Source of the DNA: Agapanthus africanus
Taxonomy: Eukaryota; Streptophyta; Magnoliopsida; Asparagales; Amaryllidaceae
Direction of reading: 5' to 3'
DNA length: 64,000 nucleotides
NCBI GenBank assembly: GCA_030015575.1
Contig: JASDDO010000026.1
Location: forward strand, 69,403,433-69,467,432
Shown here: piece by piece, positions 10,175-19,801 of the stretch
How positions within the stretch are numbered: the first letter of the stretch is position 1
How the letters are laid out: every line of letters starts with the position of its first letter
The notes under the pieces: model-generated
Database searches by the model: none
Told to the model about the DNA's origin: nothing
Seen by the model: the letters and a program-made list of their open reading frames with translations, nothing else
Made by a program: the position numbers and the translations under genes

Positions 10175-11455
10175 CTATGAGGGTAGCTTCCTCAGATGCG
10201 CTAAGACGTTGTAATCCACCTTATTTTTCTTCGGCGGGTCCTTGGCATTTAGCTCCTCCACAACTTGGTCATCTAAGTCGATATCTTCAGAGACCTTTTC
10301 CTTCCCTTTATCTTTTCTGTTTGAGGGTCCGAGATTCTTTTCGGGAAGCGTGCGATTACGTAGCCGGATATTTTCGCAAACCTTCAGCTCTTCTTCTTTT
10401 CCCGAGGTGGACTCTTTAAAGAGAGGGCCAAGCTTCATTTCCTCATCAGAATCGCTCCCGAATGTAGGCACCTGTGATCCCCTGGCGTTAACCATGCGAC
10501 AATCGCCGATAGTTCTGTTAAACCCTTCGGTCATATTTTTCTGCCCCCGACGAGTTTTACGTTTCTCCCGCTTAAAATGTTGTCGATGAGCAACATATCC
10601 TCGCCACCATCTATCGAAAACTTTGCACTCTTGAGTAGAGTGTGAAACCTTCTGATGATATAAGAAATAGGAGGGGTGCATTTCCATTTCACCAGTAATT
10701 TTTCCTTCGGAGGATGGTAGCTTCATGCCCATTGATATGGCCTTAGCAAACCTTTTCCTCATGTTGAATTTGCTTTTGTCGGTAGTGGAGATATCTTGCT
10801 CCAGCGGGAGCGTCTCAGCTCTTTCATCCAGTCGCTGGCACTTGGCCCTTTCAAATATGACCACCTCGCGTTCTCGATCAGCTTTACTTTTCAACCGAGC
10901 TTCATTAAGGAATGCGTCAATTACCTTGTCCGATGGCCCCGAAATTTTCGGTTCAGGATCTGCCCCCAGTTTTTCAGCACAAGGAGTCCCCTCATCGTTT
11001 GTGAGTGAATGGGAAATCATATGACAGCTCGCCATGTATTCCTCGGATTCATCCGATGAACTATCTCCCTCATCTTCTTCTTGAAAGACGTGGTTGAGGA
11101 ACTCTTGGAATGTAATGGGAGTCCGTGCCTTCTGGTTGTATTCCTCCAGCGCGTCAATTTGTTTTTGCAAGTCCGTGCGCTTGTCGCCAGGCTTCACGGG
11201 CTTCTTTGACTTTTTTTTCTTCTTCTTTGAAGATTTCGATGGCTGGTTATGAATGCTTGGGCCACCTCCATCAATCTTTTGAGTTGGACGAGGCTTCAAC
11301 ATCCCTTCAATGATCTGCGGCTTCAACGGGTTCTTCCACTTGATCGTTGGGTATACTTGAAGATCGTTTAGCATCCTCTTTATCTTGGCTGATAATACAA
11401 CCTCCCAAGGAGCTTCTTCAACGACAGAGCATGTTGCCCCGGCGTATTCATTCCT
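10175..11455 (-). pseudogene. Tat gag-pol linker with a degenerate zinc-knuckle module
   Basis: 399 residues from the Met at 11,374; the frame is open further upstream to about 11,455. A lysine-rich tract (about residues 46-65) is followed by an acidic serine segment, a helical AKCQRL stretch (about 178-183) and YFLYHQKVSHSTQEC (about 236-250), a knuckle that has lost its first Cys. A TAG at 10,175 separates it from the protease in the same frame, while a frameshift near 11,455 separates it from gag. It therefore looks like part of one ancestral polyprotein and not a separate gene. Confidence 0.72.
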
Positions 11456-13083
11456 TTAGAGGTATGGGGTTGCGGTGGATTCACCTTCCATTTGTCGGAC
11501 AATGCGAACTTGCCCTGTCGGTACTGGTCTTCAAGCCAATTTTTGAAGACGTAGCAATCCTCGATCGGATGACCCAGAACTCGATGATAAGGACAGTAGT
11601 TGGACTCATTGACGTCACTTGGTTGCGACGGACGTTTTGGATCCGGCAGATTTATGAGTCGATTGCGCAACGCCAGCTCGAATAACCTTCTCGTTTTATC
11701 CCGGGGAAACGGGTAAGGACGTCCCATCCTTTCCTCAAGGGCTACGTACGGGCACATATTATTTTGACGAATGACTGGCTTCGAGTTGTTCGGTTTCTGT
11801 TGAGCATTAGCGATAACGATCGCTTTCCCCTTTCCCTTCTCATTTCGGGAGTCCGGCTTTGGAAGAGGAGGTTTATGGCCCATTTGATCCATTTGCGCCA
11901 GCTTGTCGATTAGCGCCTGGAAGGTGGTCGGCTTGAAGAACATCATAAATTGCGAGATGGTTGCTTGCGGATCGAGGGTCCCCACAAACATTCCCACTGC
12001 AGGAGCTTCTTCTATGCGCTGCTCGCATTTTGACCATAAATTACGCCACCGTATAGTATATTGGACCCATGTCTCGCCCGGCTTTACCCTGGCATTGATC
12101 AATGCCGTTATCGGGGTACGCTCGCTGGCACTCGCGAAACGCTGGGTAAACAGTAGTTCCATCTCAGCAAAGGTCTTGATAGAGTCATTTGGGAGCTCGG
12201 AATACCACTCGAATGCTGTATCCGATAAGCTACCAACGAACTGGCGGAGCAACAATTTATCATCACCGCCAGTGTTGCCGCAAAGCGCCCTGAACTGGGC
12301 AACATGCTGATGGGGATTGCCAGTCCCCTTATACACATGGAATTTTAGTATTGTATAACCCGGCGGGTATTTGATCTGGCCGTACCAGCTCGGATAGGGT
12401 CGCCCCGTTTTTATGACTTGACCCGCTGCTTCAGTCGCTTGATGAGCCCGGATCTGCTGAGCTATATATTCGTCCAGGTCGGCTTTGGAGATTGCTTCCT
12501 CCTTGGCTGTTGACAGAACCGGAGGAGGATTCGACGTTTCTCCCCTATCATCTTCAAGGATGATCGGGGGATCTTCAGCAGGGGGATCTTGTTGAATCAT
12601 CATTCCTACAATGTCTTGGAACAGGAGGGCCATTTTCTTTATGCTGGCTGCCTGTTCCGCAGCCTCTTTATCCTTCTTCTCCAATATGCGACGAAGGAAC
12701 TCAGCGTCAGTTTCTTGTTCCTGACGTTCATCCGAGGACGTTTTAGGGGTTTCTTTTGGCCCAGTGAGTGCGGCCATCGCTGTCATCATTTCCTGGAGCT
12801 TTTGCTGTTGCTCCTGAGCTTTTGTCACTGACCGTGTGAGCGGTCTATGACCCGTGGACGCACGGATGTCCTCCTTTCCCGACGCCATGTATACTGTATG
12901 AACTATTATGCCCCCGGACTTAGGGCATTTAGGTTCATCACTTTTGGCATTTACCGTGAGTGCGGGGGTTTTCTCCGGCCTTCTTCTTTTGTGGGTCGTT
13001 GAAGTTGAGGGGGTCGTTGCAGTGGGCACCCTGGTGACTGTCATCCTTTCCTGTTTGATCGGACGGTCTTTTTCTTTTTCCAC
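11380..13083 (-). pseudogene. Tat Gag, main part
   Basis: 567 residues. The N-terminal third is charged and rich in Lys, Thr and Gln. The retrotransposon Gag domain lies around residues 240-390 (FEWYSELP, FTQRFASASERTP, WRNLWSKCEQ). Near residue 460 starts a block GRPYPFPRDKTRRLFELAL leading into the atypical knuckle CPYHRVLGHPIEDC. Gag would form the virus-like particle. It is in frame with 13,162-13,992 but separated from it by TAA and TAG stops. Its 3' end runs into another frame at about 11,455-11,380. Confidence 0.88.
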
Positions 13084-13161
13084 TTTCGCCTTTTTCTATT
13101 GACGAGAGCGATCTGGGTCAATTACGGAGTCTTGAACTCTCCGCCAAACTTTATAAATTTT

Positions 13162-13992
13162 TTAGGACAGCCGTTGAGGGGGTTGTTCCTGCTTTGTTTT
13201 TGGAACTCTCTCCGCAGGTGGAGGAGATCTTTTCAGTGTAGCGGTTGGAGAGTTCCTACTTACCCTCCTCAGCAGTTCAAAGCTGTTCCCAGTTGGAACA
13301 GCAGCGTTGACTTCCACCACTGAAGCCGGTGGAGTTAGCCCTGAGGGAGAGTTGCCCCCTGCCTTCCTTACTCGTCGCCAATGGCGACGTCGAGCATGAC
13401 GAGACGTTGGGACCGGCTCGAAGATAGAGACAGCTTCTTTTTGCCCCCTGTCTGAATGAAGCGCCGCTGGTGTTAACCTCTTAAAGACTGAGGTTGTCCT
13501 TTGAGGGGTAATATTCAACTTGTCGAAGACAGATCCTCGAGCAGGGGCAGGAGCAGGAATAGTCAGCCTTGAAAAGACTGACTCTTTGACGGGAGAAGCC
13601 GCCTTAATGACTTCCGAAGCAGCGGCTGTTGCCTTCCTTGGGACAGCCATTTTAGAGTTCATGGGCTTCCTAACGGGCCCCTCAGAGTTCTGATCCATCC
13701 TGGCGAAGACAGAGGCTGTTGGTTTGGTAGTGGACGACCCGTTGACAGGGGCCGTCGTAGCAGTGAGCCGGTCGAAGACCGACTTCTTGTTCGCTTTTGG
13801 TGCAGGTATTGGCATAGAGAAGCTTGCAGGTGGGATCATGGTCCCGAAAAACAGGCCGGTGGTGGCCTGGGTCACCTGTTCTACCGGCAGAACGAGGAAG
13901 GAGGCCGCTTGAGGCCCATATGCTACACCTCCAGGTGAGGTGGAGTGTCCGTTGCAGTGGCACTTCGAGCAGTTCGTGCAGTTAGAGGCCAT
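13162..13992 (-). pseudogene. Tat Gag N-terminal region with SVFxRL repeats
   Basis: 276 residues from the first Met after the primer site, 126 bp away. It begins with a cysteine cluster (CTNCSKCHC) and then has five copies of a short motif: KSVFDRL, ASVFARM, ESVFSRL, GSVFDKL and TSVFKRL, in a Pro/Ala/Thr-rich context. A TAA at 13,162 and a TAG near 13,098 interrupt the frame, which then continues into the main Gag ORF. No enzyme domain was recognised. Confidence 0.75.
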
Positions 13993-14118
13993 TGATGCTT
14001 AAGTTCTGTGCCAGGAAAAAGACCAAATCTTAGTAACTTGAAATACAAAGGCGACCATTAACAAACCGTGATTCGTTCATGAAAACGACACACGAAGTGT
14101 GGAGTGGAAAGAGGAAAA

Positions 14119-14142
14119 GGTCCCACCGGGCGTGCCAGAATC
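14119..14142 (-). other. Primer binding site of the Tat element
   Basis: On the minus strand, TGGCACGCCCGGTGGGACC starts 5 bp after the LTR end. This is the primer-site sequence commonly found next to the 5' LTR of Tat elements. It fixes the LTR boundary at 14,143. Confidence 0.82.
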
Positions 14143-14559
14143 TGTTCCCCTCCGAATGGCGGCGGCGACGACATGAGGACGTCTTGCCTGAGATTTGGGG
14201 CAGATACTATTTGGTTTTATCCATCCACCTCTCCGAAGATGCCAAGTTGATTTGTGGCACCGTGTATCGGAGGTTTGGACGGATGCGGCCGATGTAGCAG
14301 ACTTTGTCAGATTCCCCGTCACTTGAGGGTTTTTTGATTGTGGGGACGCTCTTCCCTGCAGGCGCAAGCCCCTGCAGTTAATTACGCTACCGCATCGAGG
14401 TAACAACTTTCTCCTTCTCCAGAATTTCACTTCGTGTCGTGTGTTTTTGTTTTGTTTGTGGTTGCCCGTGGATTGTATATGGAGACTAGGTTATGCCGTC
14501 GCCCGTAGGACGTGGATTAGTCCAAATCCGTATTTACTTAGATTTGGGTTTGGTGTTTT

Positions 14560-14840
14560 AGTTTAAGGATACGTTAGCCGTGTTGAGGCTAAGATCAACT
14601 TAAACGTTCGTTAAGGATACGTTAGTCCTGTTTGAGACTAAGATCAACTTAACGTGATGATCCATTTGATATATGGCCGTCGGGACTCATCACCTCTCTG
14701 ACGTCGTTGAAGGATTACAACGATAGGTGTCAGAGGAGTTCAGAGATGTACCCTCGAACCAGAGTTGATTTGGAGTTTTATAGTCCATTTGAATGTTTAA
14801 GGATACGTTAGCCGTGTTTGGGGCTAAGATCAACTTAAAC
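14560..14840. repeat. Repeat ACGTTAGCC...GGCTAAGATCAACTT, three copies
   Basis: Copies near 14,570, 14,620 and 14,800 each form a hairpin. In two the stem is TTAGCC/GGCTAA, in the middle one TTAGTC/GACTAA: a paired change on both sides of the stem. Confidence 0.75.
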
Positions 14841-15350
14841 GGGATCGTTTAGATCCGGCAAAAGAGCATTTGGAGCCTCTATTGTTCCAGTTTAGGAACG
14901 TAGTGGTCCATAGGTAGTTTAGGGACATTGCGGTCCATATTCCAGTTTAGGGACATGATGGTCCATATTCCAGTTTAGGGACATGGTGGTCCATCGCCAG
15001 TTTAGGGACGTGGTGGTCCATTATTAGTTTAAGGACGTTTCGGTCCAACATTAATTTAAGGACGTTTCGGTCCAATATTAGTTTAAGGACGTTTCGGTCC
15101 ACGAGTTTAGGGACCCCGCAGTCCGTGTTTTAGTTTAAGGACGCATAAGTCCGTGAGTTTAAGGACCCCATAGTCCGTATTTTAGTTTAAGGACGCATAA
15201 GTCCATGAGTTTAAGGACCCCACAGTCCGTGTTGATGTGTGGTCGTCGGGACCCGTCACCTCTCTGACGTCGTTGAAGGATTACAATGATAGGAGTCAAA
15301 GGAGTTCGGAGATGTACCCTCGAACCGGTCGTAAATTGATTTAGGAGAGC
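14660..15350. repeat. Direct repeat pair of about 110 bp flanking the mini-hairpin array
   Basis: The block near 14,665-14,770 recurs at about 15,235-15,345 (shared words CATCACCTCTCTGACGTCGT, with CGTCACC in the second copy, and GAGATGTACCCTCGAACC). In the first copy CTCTGAC pairs with GTCAGAG and, inside it, CGTTG pairs with CAACG, giving a long two-part stem. The second copy has lost part of the pairing. Confidence 0.75.
14890..15235. repeat. GGAC-loop-GTCC mini-hairpin array, about 13 units
   Basis: Units of 27-28 bp start near 14,895, 14,923, 14,951, 14,979, 15,006, 15,033, 15,060, 15,087, 15,110, 15,138, 15,163, 15,190 and 15,216. Each has AGTTTARGGAC, a 6-base loop (GTTTCG, ATGATG, ATTGCG, GCATAA, CCCGCA and others) and GTCC. 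The 4-bp stem is constant while the loop varies between units. Confidence 0.85.
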
Positions 15351-15472
15351 AAGTTTGCTCAGTCAATTTAATTTGAGGACTTACGGCCACGATTGGGCTA
15401 CGTCCAGTTGAAAAATATTCAACATTTTTATTTGTTTTGGTCTATTAGACTTGTGCTAGGGCTTTGCCCATA

Positions 15473-15605
15473 GAAGATGCAGAGCATCAATTTGTTTTGG
15501 GCTCTGCTCATTTATAAATGATGCAGAGCATCAATTTTACTTGGGCTCTGCCCATTTATAAATGATGCAGAGCATCAATTTGACTTGGGCTCTGCCCTTT
15601 TATTG
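15473..15605. repeat. 44-bp tandem repeat, three copies
   Basis: GATGCAGAGCATCAATTT starts near 15,475, 15,519 and 15,563, each followed by TTGGGCTCTGC and TTTATAAAT. Each contains the short palindrome GATGCAGAGCATC. Confidence 0.88.
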
Positions 15606-15714
15606 CTTTGCAATTTATTTTGGCCTGCTAGGTCTTATTGGCCCGTTAGCAAAAGAAATGTATTGCATTTGTCAAGCGCTTTGCGCCAATCAAAGAGCGC
15701 AAGCGCTTGTGGTG

Positions 15715-16725
15715 ATGACACGTGTCATGCAAGCGCAGTGCGCTGCGCCAGTGCGCTGCGCTTGCGCTGCTGACACGTGGCGCGCTGCGGTGAGTTGCGC
15801 CAGTTTCAGAGAGCAAGGCTCTATTTCAAAAAGCACATAGCGCAAATGGTTCAGATACCGACACGTGGCGCTCTCTGGTGGCTTGCGCCAACCCAAGAGC
15901 GCAACAGTGTAGATTTACAAGTGCAAAGCACTATTAACTTGAGAATCTTTTAGATTCCAGAACCAATGGTTCATAAAAGAAGTGCAAAGCACTGTTTGAT
16001 TTCTTGATCTAATTTAGATTCAAGAAAACAAGTATTTTCTTATTTCTTTCTTGATCTCAGAGAACCAATGGTTCATAAGTGCAAAGCACTATTTTTATTT
16101 TGTTTTTTATTAAAAATCATTGATCTTGTTCTTGGATCAATGATCTATCAGAAGAAATTCTTCTATCCTAAAGGTTTTTTTTTACCTTTCTTCTTGAAAT
16201 TTCTTCAGAGTTCTCTCTCTCTCTGTTTGAAAATTTCGATTTCTCACAAAATGTTGATGATTTTGAATTGAGGTCTAGGATCCTTTTTATAGTGCCCATA
16301 AATTTGTTAAAGAGATCTTTCTCTGAGTGATTTGGGGAATTTTCCCCACCGTTGGATCTTTGATCCAAGGGCTTCTGTTTTATAGAAGGAAATCTTCTTG
16401 TTTTAACAAGAACAGAAAAATCTTACTCAAATTTAATTCTGTTTGGCGAAGCGCTCCAGCGCATGACACGTGTCGCGCAGCGCAGCTGCGCAGTGCAACT
16501 GCGCTGACACGTGTCGCGCAGCGCACAGCGCAGCACAGCTGCGCTAGCGCATCTGCGCTGACACGTGTCGCGCAGAGCAAAGCGCAGCTACGCTGACACG
16601 TGTCGCGCAGCATAGCGCTTGTACAACTGAAGCGTTGCTTCCCTTTGTTTTTTAATAGAGCTTTGCTCTGATTGGACGCACTGCCTCGGGCGTTGCGCTG
16701 ATGTATCAGCGCCTGACACGTGGCG
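15715..16725. promoter_or_regulatory. Cluster of eight CACGTG (G-box) palindromes in the Tat LTR
   Basis: CACGTG occurs at 15,719, 15,774, 15,862, 16,467, 16,508, 16,562, 16,597 and 16,717, in most cases as TGACACGTGTCGCGCAG or TGACACGTGGCGCG. G-boxes in this context bind plant bZIP/bHLH factors and form the core of abscisic-acid response elements. They are embedded in GC-rich GCGCAGCGCA-type repeats, so some multiplication may be simple repeat expansion. A regulatory role is inference. Confidence 0.55.
16282..16294 (-). promoter_or_regulatory. Candidate TATA box of the Tat LTR
   Basis: The minus strand reads CACTATAAAAAGGATCC, a good plant TATA context, upstream of a GA-rich stretch (GAGAGAGAGAACTC near 16,205). 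If used, transcription would start near 16,255 and the RNA leader up to the LTR end would be about 2.1 kb long. Confidence 0.4.
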
Positions 16726-16807
16726 CGTTGCGCCCGGGATTTGAAGCGTTGCTTCAAAATTTAAATTTTTGAATTTCAACAGAGCTTTGCTCTGATTGGG
16801 GGAAACA

Positions 16808-19588
16808 CCTACCCCACGAGATTCCCCACCCACCGACCACCGGACTCGGCCTGCGGACCGGCCGACTCGGGCCAGCGCCACCGGCCGGACTCGGCCAGAC
16901 CGCCGAGTCCCCTGAACGAAAAATGTGTCTTTTCGTATTCCTAACTCCCCTGCACACACCATTTATTTGGATCGGTTCCCGAAACTTAATTTTCCCCCAT
17001 TTACTACAATTTTTAATGAATTTCTACATATTTTTACAATTTTTTTTAATTAAAAACTCTTCACCTACCCTACCCTAGCCTACCCTATAAATACACCCCC
17101 TACCCTCTACCCTCTCATCCCAAAACCTTAAGCTCACTCTCTCAAAACCTTCTCAAGAGTTGTGTACTTTGAAAACAAGTTCGCGGCGAAGCTCCGACGA
17201 AATTCCGGCGGAAATTCCGGCGACGTTTTTAGGAACAATCGGCGACGAAGTAACGTCTCGACAACCCCTTTAGTCCCCCTTCACTTCTTTGCTTAATCGA
17301 AACCCGTAAGTCCCATTCTATCCCCCTTTCTATTTCTCTAAAATACAAAATTACAAAACCCGATGGAATCGGAACAAATCAGATTTCCAATTCGGTTTTC
17401 TATAAAATTTCACTTCTCACTAATACATTCATGCCTAAACATCTTTATGTTGACTATTAAACATTTAACAATCAATTTGAATAAGTTTCATCACATGAAT
17501 GATAGCTTTTCCAATTTATCGTATTTTTTCACTTAAATACCACAATATTTCGATTTCACATTTAACCCATTAACTTTGCTATACATTTAAAATAGAGTAC
17601 GAGGTAATGACCTACCTCCACACACACGCAAATACAACCTAAAGAATATCATCAAAAAACTTAGAATACGATAAAACAATACTTTCATTTAAATACCATA
17701 TTCTTAATAAAATCAATTCTAAAAATTTAGCTTTGATACACTTTTAAATAAATACCTCTTATTAGAAAAACACGATAAGTTGTGGACATCGATCATTTAT
17801 CTAAATCTGACTTTGTTGTGTCTAGGCTAGGCAAGTAAGCAAAGGTAATTTTAAAAGGCCCGTCTCACGATTCGTGAGCGGATCCCTCATTTCCTCATTT
17901 GTACTTACCTGGCCACAATTGGTGGTGAAGAGGAGATTTGAGGCTTCTAACGACTTGTCGTTTAGACCATTTAGAAATATGCTAGTTGACTTAGGAAACC
18001 TTAGAATCTACACCTTTGCAAATAAATACTTTTTACTTTATAAAACCGTTTTTTAAAGAATTAGTATTTTACAATCTTTGCAAAGCGCCGCTACAACCCA
18101 TTTTTGGGGAACCCGTTCGGGATTGTGCGATTTGTCGTGCACCCTCGGGCTAGTAGTGCGAGATTCAGACCTCCGCAAGGAGCATTCGGTCTCGAAAAGT
18201 TTAAAATACAACATCTTAAGAAAATGAGATTTTTGGACTATAAAATATTTATTAAAATTATTTTTGTATAAATATATATATATTTATCATTTAAATAGCT
18301 ATTTTATTATAATATAAATTTTCCATCTTTTTCTAAAAATCACAAGAATAAATTTTACACTAAAATATGATGAACTTCAAATAATCAATATTACAGATAA
18401 ATACTCTTATTTATAAAACTATAATATTTTCACTAGAAATGTCACAACATAAAATCCACCCTCATTACAACTCTAAAGATGAACAATAAATACTTGAGGT
18501 GTATTTTGAAAAGTATATAAAAGTATTTTTACATAAAACCCTCTCATGTTTTATAAATTACCCTAAGGACCCTAGCAATTATAAGACTTCGATTCACATT
18601 CCTGATTGTCTGACTCGGGTTTGAGTCTGATTAATCTGACTTGAATATGATTCAAGTCAATCTATAATCTACAAGATTCCAATTCAATATGAACATATGA
18701 ATCCATGAATACAATTATCAATTTATACAACTTGACTGAACCGAACCATGGATATATATTCCTTTTTCACGATTCTCAGTATTCCATTTACATGACTCTA
18801 CGGTTACAACTATTTCCTGATATCATGGTTTCGGTCAGTCAGTCAATCAATCATACAACCAATACAATTTACAAGATAACAATACAAACAACACATCGCG
18901 GGGTTTAAGAGGTAGATTTGTATGGAAGGTGTTAAAGGTGGCACGAGGTGGTCAGATTAAGACACCTAACCTATATTCCGTTGCTGTTGTACCGTGGCAT
19001 AAACGGTTCCTTGTACATTCCGTTGCCCTAGTCTCTGGCATATAGAGACTCCCCTCGTATACACTGGCATCCTTCTGTACCTAGCTACAAACAACAGCGT
19101 TAACACTAAATACAACAATATAATAATATAATACAACTGTAAAAAATACTCACTCTCTCTTTTACTCTCTGTCTATTCCTCCCTTATCTTTGGGACTTAG
19201 CGAGCGACATGTTCGCTGACGGCATTCTGTTTCTTTCTTCTTTGAATGTCGTCAGGTGATTTGGACCCGGCAGAGACCGAGCCATCGCAAGAAGAGTTGG
19301 AGCAATTTACTGAAGACCCTACAGTTTAGTTTCACTGTACACTTTTCCTTTCTGTGCTTTTCATTTCCTGTTATTCCACTATTTAGGCATCTTTTATTTC
19401 AGTTGTATTTCCTTTCATGTATTGTACAAAGATTGTTAATAAATAAAAGTTGTTGTTCTTTTTATTTCTTGTCTCTTGTGTATTTATTTTATATTGCTTA
19501 GATACGCTTAGCGTATGTACTTCTGAGTATATACGTAGCGGACCTCGTCGCGTCCCTTTCGCCGTACACTGGGAAGAGGGGCGTGACA
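16808..19588 (+). repeat. 5' LTR of the chromovirus-like element, right part
   Basis: It aligns over its length with 20,965-22,037 plus 28,901-30,578. It ends GGGGCGTGACA at 19,588, the usual chromovirus LTR end. A TATA box (CTATAAATAC, 17,086-17,095) lies upstream of a leader with a GTAAGT donor-like site at 17,306. The missing first 0.4 kb must lie left of the Tat insertion, outside the window. Confidence 0.85.
17775..18000 (+). other. Leader-like module shared with Athila-type elements
   Basis: From AAGTTGTGGACATCGATC to past GGCCACAATTGGTGGTGAAG this stretch of the chromovirus-like LTR matches the 5' leader of the Athila-type element (reverse strand of about 52,095-52,295) and, more weakly, the leader of the young non-autonomous element (about 23,955-24,200). 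The 3' LTR copy is at about 21,895-22,037, continuing at 28,901. Confidence 0.8.
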
Positions 19589-19801
19589 GGGTTTTGTTGG
19601 TGGCCCATACAGGTCCGAGCTGTATGAATCCCTATCATGCAGTTCTGTTCTGCGTGAACAACCTAAGCAATATAACACAAGAACCAGCAACTAAAACATT
19701 CTTTACAATTCATGTTCCTTGAATCTTACAATTTCATATTCCTTGAATCTTATCATTTAATGTACTTGAATCTGTCCTAAACTAAATTTTTCTTCAAGGT
19801 T

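Larger units (their letters stand above)
1..16807 (-). mobile_element. Tat-lineage Ty3/gypsy retrotransposon, left end outside window
   Basis: Read on the minus strand the order is 5' LTR (16,807-14,143), primer site, gag, protease, reverse transcriptase, two RNase H domains, integrase, a repeat-rich 3' region and an antisense gene. The 3' LTR must lie left of base 1. The second, archaeal-type RNase H and an extra antisense ORF after pol are known marks of the Tat lineage. The element sits in the LTR of another element: the sequence that resumes at 16,808 (CCTAC) matches the uninterrupted copy at 20,965. Coding frames carry about nine in-frame stops and at least one frameshift, so this copy is dead. 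Confidence 0.88.
14143..16807 (-). repeat. 5' LTR of the Tat element (2,665 bp)
   Basis: On the minus strand it runs TGTTTCCCCC...GGGGAACA, so the ends are TGTT/AACA inverted repeats. The inner end is set by the primer site. The outer end is set by the sequence at 16,808, which resumes the interrupted host LTR at CCTAC; that word should be the 5-bp target duplication. The second LTR lies outside the window, so identity between LTRs cannot be measured. The LTR contains several internal repeat families listed separately. Confidence 0.85.

Noticed and set aside
15562-16962. ORFs rich in Ala, Cys and Arg in the GC-rich part of the Tat LTR
   Set aside because: They are translations of GCGCAGCGCA-type repeats in an LTR, with no domain.
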